DNA of 64,000 bases from Palsa-504 sp963753195. GTDB taxonomy: Bacteria > Actinomycetota > Actinomycetes > Streptosporangiales > Streptosporangiaceae. The position numbers were made by a program, and so were the translations under genes. This document shows, one piece after another, positions 41,374 through 50,174 of the stretch (the stretch's first letter is position 1; each line of letters starts with the position of its first letter). The stretch is taken from the NCBI GenBank assembly GCA_963753195.1, contig CAVWBH010000009.1, forward strand, positions 1,116,001 to 1,180,000, read 5' to 3'. Below the pieces are notes generated by a model. The model saw nothing but the letters and a program-made list of their open reading frames with translations, was not told where the DNA came from and ran no database searches.

Positions 41374-41978
41374 CTGCCGATCCTCACCTTCTTGCCGTGG
41401 ACGGACCAGCCCTCGCGGACCATCCGGCCGACCGTGCTGACGAGCAGCGCTCGTTCGGTCACCTTGATCCGCTCGTGCAGCGCCGCCTCGTCGTCGTCGT
41501 CCGCGACCGGGACCGGTGCCTGGGCGATGATCGGCCCGGCGTCCACCCCCTCATCGACGACGAGGACGGTGCAGCCGGTGACCTTCACTCCGCGGGCCAG
41601 CGCCTCGCGGACGGCGTGGGCCCCGGGAAACGACGGTAGCAGCGCGGGATGCGTGTTCACGCAGCGGCCGCCGAAGGAGTCCAGGAACGGCTGGCCGACC
41701 AGCTTCATGAACCCGGCCAGGACGATCAGGTCGGGCTCGCACGCCGCGCAGGCGCGGGTCAGCGCCGCATCCCAGTCCTGGCGGGCGGCGAAGTCGGACA
41801 GGCGGACGGTGAACGTGGGGATACCGGCCTGTTCGGCCCTCCGCAGCGCGTTGATCGCGCCCCGGTCCGCGCCGACCGCCACCACCTGGGCCCCGTAGTC
41901 GTCGTCCCGGCACGCGTCGATCAAGGCCTGCAGGTTGGTTCCCTCGCCGGAGGCGAGCACCACCAGCCGCGCGGTCAT
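41370..41978 (-). CDS. purN: Phosphoribosylglycinamide formyltransferase
   Basis: 202 residues. Transfers formyl from 10-formyl-THF to GAR. Motifs: LASGEGTNLQALIDAC (phosphate-binding), LAGFMKLVGQPFLDSFGGRCVNTHPALLPSFPG, in which the N-T-H-P stretch carries the catalytic Asn and His, and VDEGVDAGPIIAQ with the catalytic Asp. Complete. It overlaps purH (ATGA) downstream. Confidence 0.97.
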   Translation of the reverse strand: MTARLVVLASGEGTNLQALIDACRDDDYGAQVVAVGADRGAINALRRAEQAGIPTFTVRLSDFAARQDWDAALTRACAACEPDLIVLAGFMKLVGQPFLDSFGGRCVNTHPALLPSFPGAHAVREALARGVKVTGCTVLVVDEGVDAGPIIAQAPVPVADDDDEAALHERIKVTERALLVSTVGRMVREGWSVHGKKVRIGS

Positions 41979-41986
41979 GCCTCACC

Positions 41987-43636
41987 TTAAGGCACCGGTA
42001 CGCACGCGCACCCGGCAAGGCAGAATAGATCCCGATGGCCAGATATCAGCCGCCGGGCAAGCGCGGTGCCCAGTCGCGAGGGATGCGGCCGGCCGGGCAG
42101 CTGCCACCACCAGATCCGGCGCTGCGGCAGCGTGCCCTGGTGGCGCTCACGCTGAGCCTGCTCAGCCTGATCGGGCTGGCCCTGGGGCTCAGCAACCTGC
42201 GCCGCGGCATACTCGTGACCGTCGTGACCCTGGTCTTCGCCATGGCGGCGATCTGGCTCGGCGCCGGGGCGAGCCGCCGGGCCCGGCGCGGCGGCTCGCG
42301 GCGGCCGCGAGGGGCGATCAGCGGGATCGTGCTCGGCGGGTTCGGCCTCGCCTTCAGCGCGATGTGGCTGCTGATCCTGGCCGTGTTCTGGCCCCAGCTG
42401 AGCTCGTACTACAGCTGCATGAGCGGCGCGAACACGGTGACCGCCCAGCAGGCCTGCCACACTCAGCTGAACAACTCGGTCGGCGGGGAGATCAGCGTGC
42501 TGCAGAACGGCGGCCAGTAAGTCCTCGTCCGGTTCGTCCGCCTCGTACGCCCCTTCCGCCTCGTACGCTTCTTCCGCTTCTTCCGGCTCTTCCGGCTCGT
42601 AAGCCTCTTCCGGCTCGTCCGGTTCAGCCCAGGGATTCAGGAAGATCCGGTGGCCGCTGACGTCTTCCCTCTCGTCGACCACGCCGACCAGGATGCCCTC
42701 TTCGGCGGCCGCTGGCTCGCCGGGCGCGGGCGGCGGATCTTGCGCGGGCGCCCGCTCGTCCTCTGCTGGGCCGGCCTGGGCGGCGCTGCGCCTGACGATC
42801 CGGCGAAGGATCAGCAAGTTCGCGGCCGCGGCGGTCAGCGCGGCGGTCACCCCGATCTCCAGCATGGCCACCAGGCCGACCTGCCATCCGGAGGGGCCGA
42901 CCGCGGCCAGGCGGCCGTCACCGAGCGGGCCGCCGGAGAAGGCCGCCGCCAGGCCGGCCAGGGCGCCCGCCGCCGCGCCCGCCACGAAGCCCCACAGCGC
43001 AGCCGCCTCGGTTGCGGGCGTGGGCATGACCCGGACGGTCACGATGCCGGTAAAGACCCCGGCCAGGTAGGGGACGGCCATGACCAGGATCAGGACCGAC
43101 CCGGCGGACCGGGTGCCCGACGGCAGCGCGGCCAGCATCGGGAAGGCCGGGAGCGCGCCGAGCGCCGACCCGGTGGGGGCCACGATGGTGCCGGCGCCGA
43201 CCGCGAAGCCGGGACCGAGCATGTAGGCGACGGCCCAGATGATCGCGTTCGGGGCGTACGCCACCTGCGCGAGCAGCAGCAGCGCCGCTCCGGCGGGACC
43301 CGGCCCCAGCGCACCGGTCGCCGCTTTGACCTGCGTCAGGTGCACGGCGAGGGATCCGCCGGTGAGTGCCGCGCCGGCCGCGGCCAGCAGGGCCACGGCC
43401 CCCAGTACGCCCAGCACGATCGATCGCGGCCGGGGCGCCAGCAGGCTGGCCAGCCGTGGCCACGGAGCCAGCCCGCGCAGCGCGCCGAGACCGCCCGCGA
43501 CCACGGCGAGCAGGAACGACGCGACGACCGCCTGCCAGAGCGACGGCGCCGCCCGCGCGGTCCGGCACGCCACGGCCAGCGCTCCGGCGAGCAAGGTGTA
43601 GGGCAGGGCCAGGGCGATCGCGGCGTCAGCCGGCAT
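41987..43636 (-). CDS. DUF6350 membrane protein, C-terminal part, run-on reading frame
   Basis: The conserved portion (43636 to about 42620) is a polytopic membrane region with about eight hydrophobic helices (LPYTLLAGALAVACR, LLLAQVAYAPNAIIWAVAYMLGPG, LILVMAVPYLAGVFTGIVTVRVM). It ends in a Pro/Glu-rich tail and an acidic Glu-Glu-Ala-Tyr repeat (42534-42626). It then reads through, antisense, over the whole of the small gene at 42035-42520 before stopping 8 bp from purN; that last part is low-complexity shadow sequence. DUF6350 proteins are actinobacterial, sit upstream of purN, and are of unknown function. The N-terminal part is in another frame at 43626-44096. Confidence 0.72.
   Translation of the reverse strand: MPADAAIALALPYTLLAGALAVACRTARAAPSLWQAVVASFLLAVVAGGLGALRGLAPWPRLASLLAPRPRSIVLGVLGAVALLAAAGAALTGGSLAVHLTQVKAATGALGPGPAGAALLLLAQVAYAPNAIIWAVAYMLGPGFAVGAGTIVAPTGSALGALPAFPMLAALPSGTRSAGSVLILVMAVPYLAGVFTGIVTVRVMPTPATEAAALWGFVAGAAAGALAGLAAAFSGGPLGDGRLAAVGPSGWQVGLVAMLEIGVTAALTAAAANLLILRRIVRRSAAQAGPAEDERAPAQDPPPAPGEPAAAEEGILVGVVDEREDVSGHRIFLNPWAEPDEPEEAYEPEEPEEAEEAYEAEGAYEADEPDEDLLAAVLQHADLPADRVVQLSVAGLLGGHRVRAAHAAVVRAQLGPEHGQDQQPHRAEGEAEPAEHDPADRPSRPPRAAAPGPAARPGAEPDRRHGEDQGHDGHEYAAAQVAEPQGQPDQAEQAQRERHQGTLPQRRIWWWQLPGRPHPSRLGTALARRLISGHRDLFCLAGCACVPVP
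42035..42520 (+). CDS. DUF4190-like small membrane protein
   Basis: 161 residues. A Pro-rich cytosolic N-terminus, then three hydrophobic helices (ALTLSLLSLIGLALGL, GILVTVVTLVFAMAAIWLG, ISGIVLGGFGLAFSAMWLLILAVF) with a basic Arg-rich loop and a short Cys-containing extracellular tail. The GAISGIVLGGFGL segment is typical of DUF4190 proteins, common in actinobacteria, with no known biochemical role. It is transcribed against the DUF6350 run-on frame and starts 56 bp from divergent purN. Confidence 0.72.
   Translation: MARYQPPGKRGAQSRGMRPAGQLPPPDPALRQRALVALTLSLLSLIGLALGLSNLRRGILVTVVTLVFAMAAIWLGAGASRRARRGGSRRPRGAISGIVLGGFGLAFSAMWLLILAVFWPQLSSYYSCMSGANTVTAQQACHTQLNNSVGGEISVLQNGGQ
42534..42626 (-). 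repeat. Acidic codon repeat at the DUF6350 3' end
   Basis: Imperfect tandem units of TCTTCCGGCTCG/TCGTACGCCTC-type sequence that encode Glu-Glu-Ala-Tyr and Glu-Pro-Glu-Glu-type repeats on the minus strand. Slippage here could explain loss of the native stop. Confidence 0.65.
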
Positions 43637-44096
43637 GCCGGAGCCGGGTCACCCCGCCGGCCCGCACCACCCACCGTCCGGCCGTGGCGAGCAGCGCACC
43701 GGGCAGCAGGACCAGCCCGAGAGGGAGCATGCCGATCCGCCCGGCGCCGCGGACCGTGAAGCCGACATGGTGCGCGACCAGCCACAACACGGCGGTGGTG
43801 CGCAACACCCCGGCGAGGCCGGTACCGATGCCGACGTGCGGGGCGGTGATCCAGCCGACCGCGGTGATGGTGGTCAGCACGGCCAGGCCGCTGGCCGCCG
43901 CCGCGCAGGCGGCGATGCCGCCGGTGACGACCAGCGGCCGGGCGGGCCTGGCCCCGCGCCCGCCGGAGCCTGACCCGGTCCCGGTCCCGGTCCCGGTCCC
44001 GGCATGCTGCGGCGCGGCCGGGGACTGCGGGTCATCGGGCTCGCGGGCCGGCGGTGCTTCAGCGGAAACACTCACAAACCCGATACTCGCAACCAT
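43626..44096 (-). CDS. DUF6350 membrane protein, N-terminal part
   Basis: 156 residues. A Thr-Gly/Ser-Gly-rich N-terminus is followed by the first helices (VTGGIAACAAAASGLAVLTTITAVGWI, LRTTAVLWLVAHHVGFTV, MLPLGLVLLPGALLATAGRWVV). It stops at RLRHAG-TGA, and the continuation ADAAIALALPYTLLAGALA is found at once in the -1/+1 frame from 43636. The two frames overlap by 11 nt, and the junction lies in the middle of a segment that is continuous in DUF6350 homologues. So this is one gene split by a single-base indel, or less likely two coupled genes. It may start at a TTG at 44111. Confidence 0.65.
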   Translation of the reverse strand: MVASIGFVSVSAEAPPAREPDDPQSPAAPQHAGTGTGTGTGSGSGGRGARPARPLVVTGGIAACAAAASGLAVLTTITAVGWITAPHVGIGTGLAGVLRTTAVLWLVAHHVGFTVRGAGRIGMLPLGLVLLPGALLATAGRWVVRAGGVTRLRHAG

Positions 44097-44220
44097 CCGT
44101 GCCCGCCCCAAGCAGGCGCGCCGCCCGCGGACAGGTAAACGCCGGTCACGGCCCGGGCCGCCGGGCCGGGCCGTGACCGGGACGGCGGGACGCCGTCGCG
44201 ACGGGGAGGATGCCCCGGCG

Positions 44221-45108
44221 CTAGCTCCGCCGCATGATGTCGCGGATCAGGCCGGCGGTCTCGCTGGGGGTCTTGCCCACGCGGACGCCGGCCTTCTCCA
44301 GCGCTTCCTTCTTGGCCTGGGCGGTGCCGGACGAGCCGGAGATGATCGCGCCGGCGTGGCCCATCGTGCGGCCCTCCGGCGCGGTGAAGCCGGCCACGTA
44401 GCCCACGACGGGCTTGGTCACGTGCTGCTCGATGTAGGCCCCGGCCCGCTCTTCGGCATCGCCGCCGATCTCGCCGATCATCACGATGGCCTCGGTCTCC
44501 GGGTCTTCCTGGAAGGCCTGCAGGCAGTCGATGTGCGTGGTCCCGATGACCGGGTCGCCGCCGATCCCGACGGCGGTGGAGATGCCGATGTCGCGCAGCT
44601 CGTACATCATCTGGTAGGTCAGCGTGCCCGACTTGGAGACCAGGCCGATCCGGCCCTCGGTGGTGATGTCGGCCGGGATGATGCCTGCATTGGACTTCCC
44701 GGGCGAGGCGACGCCAGGGCAGTTCGGCCCGACGATCCGGGTGTGATTCCCCGCGGCGCTCGCGTAGGCCCAGAACTCCGCGCTGTCATGGACCGGGACG
44801 CCCTCGGTGATCACGATGCACAGCGGGATGCGGGCATCGATCGCCTCGATGACGGCGGCCTTGGTGAAGGCCGCGGGCACGAAGATCACGGACACGTCGG
44901 CGCCGGTGGCGGCCATGGTGTCGGCGACGGTGCCGAACACCGGCACGTCGGTGCCGTTCAGCTCGATGGTCTGCCCGGCCTTGCGGGGATTGGTGCCGCC
45001 GACGACCGTGGTGCCCGCGGCCAGCATGCGCGCGCCGTGCCTGCTGCCCTCCGAGCCGGTGATGCCCTGGATCAGGATCCGGTTCTGGGCGGTCAGGAAG
45101 ATAGCCAC
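44221..45108 (-). CDS. sucD: Succinyl-CoA synthetase alpha subunit
   Basis: 295 residues. Binds CoA and carries the phospho-histidine of the TCA-cycle enzyme. Motifs: ILIQGITGSEGSRHGARM, GGTNPRKAG, IVGPNCPGVASPGK, GIGGDPVIGTTHIDCL, and the active His in GRTMGHAGAIISG. The GTG start lies 1 nt after the sucC stop with GGGAG upstream. It is cotranscribed with sucC. Confidence 0.96.
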   Translation of the reverse strand: MAIFLTAQNRILIQGITGSEGSRHGARMLAAGTTVVGGTNPRKAGQTIELNGTDVPVFGTVADTMAATGADVSVIFVPAAFTKAAVIEAIDARIPLCIVITEGVPVHDSAEFWAYASAAGNHTRIVGPNCPGVASPGKSNAGIIPADITTEGRIGLVSKSGTLTYQMMYELRDIGISTAVGIGGDPVIGTTHIDCLQAFQEDPETEAIVMIGEIGGDAEERAGAYIEQHVTKPVVGYVAGFTAPEGRTMGHAGAIISGSSGTAQAKKEALEKAGVRVGKTPSETAGLIRDIMRRS

Positions 45109-45109
45109 C

Positions 45110-46312
45110 TCATGCTCCCTTCGCGGCCAGGCCGGTGCTGGCCAGTTCCGCGGCCCGCCGGGCCGCGTCATCCATGGTTGCCACCTGCTCGACCACCGGT
45201 ATGCCGGCCTCGGACAGGATGCGCCGGCCCTCGGCGGCGGCGTTGCCGTCCAGCCGCACCACGATCGGGCGGTCCACGCGCTCCCCGCTGGATTCCAGCA
45301 TGCCGATCGCCGACACGATCCCGTTGGCCACCGCGTCGCAGGCCGTGATCCCGCCGAACACGTTGACCAGGACGGAGCGCACGCTCGGGTCGGACAGCAC
45401 GATCTCCAGGCCGTTCGTCATCACCTCGGCCGAGGCCCCGCCGCCGATGTCGAGGAAGTTCGCGGGCCGTATCCCGGCGAACTCCGCTCCCGCGTAGGCC
45501 ACCACGTCGAGGGTGGACATCACCAGGCCGGCGCCGTTGCCGATGATGCCGACCTCGCCGTCGAGCTTGACGTAGTTGAGGTGCTTGGCCTGGGCCCGGG
45601 CCTCGATCGGGTCGGTGGCACTGATGTCCTCGAACCGCGCGTGCTCCTGGCGGAAGTCCGCGTTGTCGTCCAGCGTGACCTTGCCGTCGACCGCCAGGAC
45701 GAGCCCGTCATCGGTGAGGGCCAGGGGATTGACCTCCACCAGCGTGGCGTCTTCGTCGGTGAACATGGCCCACAGCCGCTCGGCCAGCAGCGCGGCACCC
45801 TCAGCCGCCTCGGCCGGGATGCGGCCCGCGGCAATGATCTCCGCCGCCTTGCCGCGGTCCACCCCGGTCAGCGCCGAGACCGGGATCCTGGCCACGGACT
45901 CCGGGGCACTGTGCGCGACCTCCTCGATCTCCATGCCGCCCTGGACCGAGCAGATGGCCAGGAAGGTGCGGTTGGCCCGGTCGAGCAGGAAGGACAGGTA
46001 GTACTCCGCGGCGATGTCGACCGCCTGGGCCACGAGCACCCTGTGAACGGTGTGGCCGTTGATGTCCATGCCCAGGATCCGGTCCGCCGTGGCGTAAGCC
46101 TCATCGGGGCCGGTGGCCAGCTTCACGCCGCCCGCCTTCCCGCGCCCGCCGGTCTTCACCTGCGCCTTCACCACGACCAGCGGATGGCCTTGAGCGGCGA
46201 ACTCCGCCGCTATCGCACGCGCCTCTTCGGCCGTGCTGGCGACCTGGCCGGCCTGCACGGGGACGCCGTACGCGGCGAACAGTTCCTTCGCCTGATACTC
46301 AAACAGATCCAC
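45110..46312 (-). CDS. sucC: Succinyl-CoA synthetase beta subunit
   Basis: 400 residues. An ATP-grasp nucleotide-binding subunit. Motifs: DLFEYQAKELFAAYGVPV, VVKAQVKTGGRGKAGGVKLA (its G-R-G-K-A-G-G loop binds nucleotide), EVNPLALTDDGLVLAVDGKV and IGNGAGLVMSTLDVVA. Full length. It is the first gene of sucCD. Confidence 0.96.
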   Translation of the reverse strand: MDLFEYQAKELFAAYGVPVQAGQVASTAEEARAIAAEFAAQGHPLVVVKAQVKTGGRGKAGGVKLATGPDEAYATADRILGMDINGHTVHRVLVAQAVDIAAEYYLSFLLDRANRTFLAICSVQGGMEIEEVAHSAPESVARIPVSALTGVDRGKAAEIIAAGRIPAEAAEGAALLAERLWAMFTDEDATLVEVNPLALTDDGLVLAVDGKVTLDDNADFRQEHARFEDISATDPIEARAQAKHLNYVKLDGEVGIIGNGAGLVMSTLDVVAYAGAEFAGIRPANFLDIGGGASAEVMTNGLEIVLSDPSVRSVLVNVFGGITACDAVANGIVSAIGMLESSGERVDRPIVVRLDGNAAAEGRRILSEAGIPVVEQVATMDDAARRAAELASTGLAAKGA

Positions 46313-46392
46313 GCTTACTCTCCACTATTTCCGCTGTTCATAAGCTTCGTCATCCAATCGGTAGCGATTTCGGTGGCCTCACTGGGAGCCTA

Positions 46393-46857
46393 ATGCTCAG
46401 CTCCAGCCTCCGCTGGTGGCGCCGGCTTGGGGTCCGCTGCTCCAGGTTGAGTGACCTAGACGGCCGTCCCGGCTTTCCCGTGGGCAGGGCAGTCAGAGTC
46501 GCAAAACTCCGCACCACGGGGTCATTCACCGTCGCGTTCCGGATGGCCTGGATCAGGATCATCCGGGCCAGCCTAACGCTCCTGGTCGGCCGGCGCTCGG
46601 CCAGCCGGCCCAGTGCGAACTGGACGTCCCTGCACTCGTTCGTGTTCACCTTCCAGAGCACCACCTTGCTCAAGGAGTGGAACGGCGGTGACTATTCGGC
46701 GTTCGTCAAGAACCCGGCCGCCGTGGACTGGTCCTACGGCCTGGTCAACCTGCTCGTCTTCGCCGTGGGCCCCGGCCTGGTCACGCTCGGCTCCTGGCTG
46801 CGCGCCAGGCGCAGGCGCCCAGCCCCGTCCGCGGCCCCGGCCAGCCTCGCCAAATGA
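46393..46857 (+). CDS. Hypothetical protein with one C-terminal membrane span
   Basis: 154 residues, not recognised. The first half is basic with little structure. The second half (LHSFVFTFQSTTLLKEWNGGDYSAF) leads to one hydrophobic helix (YGLVNLLVFAVGPGLVTLGSWL) and an Arg-rich end. There is no clear ribosome binding site at the ATG; a later ATG (MAWIRIIRASL) is possible. It may be the C-terminal piece of a larger, decayed membrane protein. It is divergent from sucC. Confidence 0.35.
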   Translation: MLSSSLRWWRRLGVRCSRLSDLDGRPGFPVGRAVRVAKLRTTGSFTVAFRMAWIRIIRASLTLLVGRRSASRPSANWTSLHSFVFTFQSTTLLKEWNGGDYSAFVKNPAAVDWSYGLVNLLVFAVGPGLVTLGSWLRARRRRPAPSAAPASLAK

Positions 46858-46910
46858 CAGCAGTCAGACATCGCCGGAGGACGGCACTTGATCGACGAGG
46901 CGTGGCGGCT

Positions 46911-47576
46911 TCAGGGGTCGGTGCCGATGTCGGCGCCCGGCTGCAGGCTCAGCCATTCTGTGTAGGACCTGGATTCATCCGGGCCGGGTTCCACGCCACC
47001 GGGCAGGGCCTGGGCGAACACGAGCGCGGCGGCGGCCTCGAGTGCGCTGCGGAGCAGGCTGGCGGAGCCGGTCGCCTCGAATCCCAGGGTCCACCAGTCC
47101 TGGCCGCGCGTGCGGACCTCGGTGAGCTCCACCTCGCACCGCGGCTCGCCGGGTAGGCCCGGGGCAGGCGCCGAGATCGGCCTGCTGGGTAGTGAGAACT
47201 GGGCGATGCGCCGCCTCTTGCGTACCGGCCGCCAGCCGGCCGGGTTACCGCTGTGCGGGCGGAGCGGGCTGAACGGAAAGGACCACTTCTCCCAGGCCTC
47301 CAGGCGGCCGCGGGCGCGTCCGGCCACCTCGAGGATTCCCGGGCTCCCGCGGTACGCCTTCACCTCGAGAGCGCCGCCCCCACGGACCTTCACCGACAGC
47401 CCGCCCAACTGCGGATCCAGCAGGTAGGTGTCCTCGCGTGACTCCATCACCGCCGGGAACCGCCCGAACCATCCGGCCACCGCGGTTTCCAGCTGGCCAG
47501 GGAAGATCCAGCGAGCCTCGAGGCTGCGGACTCCTTCGGTGATAGGTCTTTGAGGCGGTTCAGCCGTCATCGTCAT
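46911..47576 (-). CDS. Conserved hypothetical protein (possible CYTH-like fold)
   Basis: 221 residues, cytosolic, with no signal or TM. Alternating charged/hydrophobic strands (SLEARWIFPGQL, SREDTYLLDPQLGGLSVKVRGG, ALEVKAYRGSPGILEV) resemble CYTH/triphosphate-tunnel-type proteins in style, and an Arg-Lys-Arg-Arg-Arg stretch lies mid-protein, but I cannot assign it. The start MTMTAEPP has a second in-frame ATG two codons later. Monocistronic. Confidence 0.5.
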   Translation of the reverse strand: MTMTAEPPQRPITEGVRSLEARWIFPGQLETAVAGWFGRFPAVMESREDTYLLDPQLGGLSVKVRGGGALEVKAYRGSPGILEVAGRARGRLEAWEKWSFPFSPLRPHSGNPAGWRPVRKRRRIAQFSLPSRPISAPAPGLPGEPRCEVELTEVRTRGQDWWTLGFEATGSASLLRSALEAAAALVFAQALPGGVEPGPDESRSYTEWLSLQPGADIGTDP

Positions 47577-47733
47577 GTACTCCTGCCTCGACCGGCCGGT
47601 CTGCGGCGGCTAGATCGGGAGCGGCCTCAGCCCGGCTGGGCGTCCGATGACAGTTCGCTGCTCAGCGCGATCGGCCAGAGGTGACGGCAATGGCGCTGAC
47701 GTCGCTGATGCACGGGCTGCTTCGGGGACTGTC

Positions 47734-47979
47734 CTAGGCGCTGGCGGGAGGGGCTTCCCCGGCCCGAGGGCCGGTTCGCCCGGCCGCGATGACGGCATCG
47801 ACGTTGCGGAGGAAATTAATCACCGTGATCGCGAGGAACACGGTGCCGATAAGCGCCAGGATGTCCGCCTCGGGCCGCCCGGTCCGGCGGGCGATCAGAC
47901 GGGCGGCCGGCCGAGCGGCGATCCCGGTCCAGCCGGTCAGTCCCGCCTGGCCCATCGCCACGAAGTTCCATTTCGCCAT
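47734..47979 (-). CDS. Small membrane protein (81 residues)
   Basis: Starts MAKWNFVAMGQAGLTGWTG after a strong AGGAAGGAGAG site, with one hydrophobic helix (ADILALIGTVFLAITVINFL) and a polar tail. No known family. It opens the stress-type region and lies 109 bp downstream of the DUF2252 gene on the same strand. The gap 47577-47733 shows no gene. Confidence 0.6.
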   Translation of the reverse strand: MAKWNFVAMGQAGLTGWTGIAARPAARLIARRTGRPEADILALIGTVFLAITVINFLRNVDAVIAAGRTGPRAGEAPPASA

Positions 47980-48088
47980 CTGAGGCTCTCCTTCCTGATA
48001 TCGCCTGACCACGGGACTGACGGCGGCAGCAGGGCGGCAGCCCCGTGGCCAGCTTGATGGCCAGCGCGGCGAGACGGCGGCCGTGATC

Positions 48089-49552
48089 TCACAGGCCCTG
48101 CTCGGCGGTGATCCGTCCTGATGTGACAGCATCGACGAGGGCCTGGTGGTCGCGTTCGTTCTGGTCGGCGTAGGCGACGGCGAACTGGGCGATCGCCTGG
48201 TCGAACACGTCCGAGCCGCCGAGGTAGGCGGCGATCGCGATCCGGTCCCCGGACCGGGCATGCGCCCGCGCCAGCGACCACCCGCACAGTCCGCCGTAGA
48301 TCCGCAACCCGCGCGGCAGCAGCGCCTCGACGACGATGGAGTATTTCCAGTCCCGCAGCTGACGGACGTAAAAGTCACGCTGCTGGCCGTCCAGCCCGGC
48401 CTCGATCCGCTGCCAGCCCAGGAAGATGTCGCTGGAGGCCTGCATCAGCCGCTGGCCCGCGACGACGCGCTGACCCTGGTTGACGTACTTGCTGGCGCCG
48501 ACGAATTCGGCCAGGACCGACTTGTCTGCCTCCTTGATCTGCAGGAACAGCGGATCAGACTCGTCACGGCCGAGCATCAAGACGATCCAGCAGCGGGTGC
48601 CGACGCTGCCGACGCCGACGACCTTGCGCGCCATATCGGCGAACTCGTACTGCTCGAGCAGGGACCGGCGGTCGGTTTCCAGCGTCCGCCGGTACTTGGC
48701 CAGCAGGTCCTTGATCTGCGCTTCGAAGGTATCCTGGTCCATCTGCTTAGGCAGCAGGTCCGTGACCGGGACGATAAGCGGCGGGTCGGCGATGATCCGC
48801 GGCCGGCCATCGACCAGGTGGGTCAGCTTGGCCACTTCCTGCATGCTGTCCCGGGTCCGCGCCTTGGCCAGGCCCTTGTCCAGCATCTTGCGCTGCCGCT
48901 TCTCCAGCTGGGAGTTGAACTCCGCCCGCAGCTGGTCCAGGTCGGCGTGCGCATACCAGACGTCCAGGTTGGTCATCGCGGCGAAGCCGCGCATCGCCTG
49001 CCGGTAGCTGGCGACAGTGGCCGTGACGATCTCACGGCGCTCCTTGACGCCGAACCCGTTGCCCCGCCCCGCGACCTCCATACTGGCCGCCAGCCGCTTG
49101 ACGTCCCATTCCCACGGCCCGGGCAGTGTCTCGTCGAAGTCGTTGACGTCGAAGACCAGGCGGCGCTCGGCGGAGCCGAAGACGCCGAAGTTCGACAGGT
49201 GCGCATCCCCGCACGCCTGCACGGCCAGCCCGGACACCGGAGTATGGGAAAGGTCGCTGGCCATCGGCAGCGCCGCGCCGCGGTAGTAGGTGAACGGAGA
49301 GACCATCATCCGGCCCCGCCGCACCGGCACCAGCTCCGGCACGCGGGTGGCCGCCTGCTCCTCCAGCAGGGTAACCGGGTCGGGCCGGTCCGGCGGCGGG
49401 TCGAACACCGCATGGCTGTCCCGCGGCACCGCCGCCCGCGCTTCCTTACCACGGGCCGCGCGCTCGGCCGGGGTAAGTAGCCCCACCCCGGAATCGAGCT
49501 GGTACCGCAGCGCGTGCCGGGGCGGAGGCCCGGCCGTCAGCACACTCATCAT
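48089..49552 (-). CDS. DUF2252 family protein
   Basis: 487 residues, a protein-kinase-like-fold family common in actinobacteria but uncharacterised. Features: ERAARGKEARAAVPRDSHAVF, FTYYRGAALPMASDL, the aminoglycoside-phosphotransferase-like VQACGDAHLSNFGVF, and VFDVNDFDETLPGPWEWDVKRLAAS with the Asp that binds metal in kinase-like folds. It ends at the usual family length. Two adjacent ATGs (49552/49549) form the start. A phosphotransferase role is inference from fold. Confidence 0.88.
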   Translation of the reverse strand: MMSVLTAGPPPRHALRYQLDSGVGLLTPAERAARGKEARAAVPRDSHAVFDPPPDRPDPVTLLEEQAATRVPELVPVRRGRMMVSPFTYYRGAALPMASDLSHTPVSGLAVQACGDAHLSNFGVFGSAERRLVFDVNDFDETLPGPWEWDVKRLAASMEVAGRGNGFGVKERREIVTATVASYRQAMRGFAAMTNLDVWYAHADLDQLRAEFNSQLEKRQRKMLDKGLAKARTRDSMQEVAKLTHLVDGRPRIIADPPLIVPVTDLLPKQMDQDTFEAQIKDLLAKYRRTLETDRRSLLEQYEFADMARKVVGVGSVGTRCWIVLMLGRDESDPLFLQIKEADKSVLAEFVGASKYVNQGQRVVAGQRLMQASSDIFLGWQRIEAGLDGQQRDFYVRQLRDWKYSIVVEALLPRGLRIYGGLCGWSLARAHARSGDRIAIAAYLGGSDVFDQAIAQFAVAYADQNERDHQALVDAVTSGRITAEQGL

Positions 49553-49601
49553 CTGGCTCTTTTCTCTTCGCGGCCCGGCGCACCGGCCGGGCCGTTGGCC
49601 G

Positions 49602-50036
49602 CTAGCATTTGCCTGATCCTGATACGGCGCTTTGCAGAGCGCTGGCCGAGTTCTTCACTTGCGTGACCGAGGACGCGACCGCCGAGGCCGCAGTCACGGA
49701 AGGCTGGCTCTTCGCGGAGTTGATCGCGGACTGCAGGCTGGACAGCGAGCTCTGCAGTGCCGTGGTCTGCGGCGCGAAGGCCGACTTCGCATCGGTGGCG
49801 AACGTCTGCGCGTCGGTGGTGACGCTGGTCAGCGCGGTCTGCAGGGAGCTGAGGCCGTTCGTGGCGACGTCGACATTGCCGAGGTTGCTCACCGAGGTCT
49901 TGAGGCTGGTGGCGGCGGCGCAGTAGGCCGGGGCGCTGCTGCTACTGCTGCATCCGGCGGCCAGCCCGGACAAGGCCGGGACCAGGACCGCGGCCGCAAG
50001 CAGCAGGCCGGTGCGCCTGGCCCGGCCGGTAGGCAA
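49602..50036 (-). CDS. Small lipoprotein
   Basis: 144 residues. An N-terminal signal with lipobox LAAGC (Cys at about 29) is followed by a Ser-rich spacer and a helical, Ala/Ser/Thr-rich, heptad-like region (LQTALTSVTTDAQTFATDAKSAF, SSLQSAINSAKS), suggesting a coiled coil on the outer face of the membrane. GGAGGAGAT precedes the ATG. A truncated duplicate of its signal-peptide coding region survives at 58762-58804 next to the second DUF1269 copy. Confidence 0.75.
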   Translation of the reverse strand: MPTGRARRTGLLLAAAVLVPALSGLAAGCSSSSSAPAYCAAATSLKTSVSNLGNVDVATNGLSSLQTALTSVTTDAQTFATDAKSAFAPQTTALQSSLSSLQSAINSAKSQPSVTAASAVASSVTQVKNSASALQSAVSGSGKC

Positions 50037-50174
50037 GTCTCATATCTCCTCCAGGGGGGCCGGCGTTCCGGCCTGCGGGGTTGAAACAGCTAGGCCCGCG
50101 GCCGGGCGCGCTGGGGGGGTCAGCTGACTTGGCGGCAGCCCCGGGCGCGTGCGCGGCCGTTCGGTGGCTCGGGG

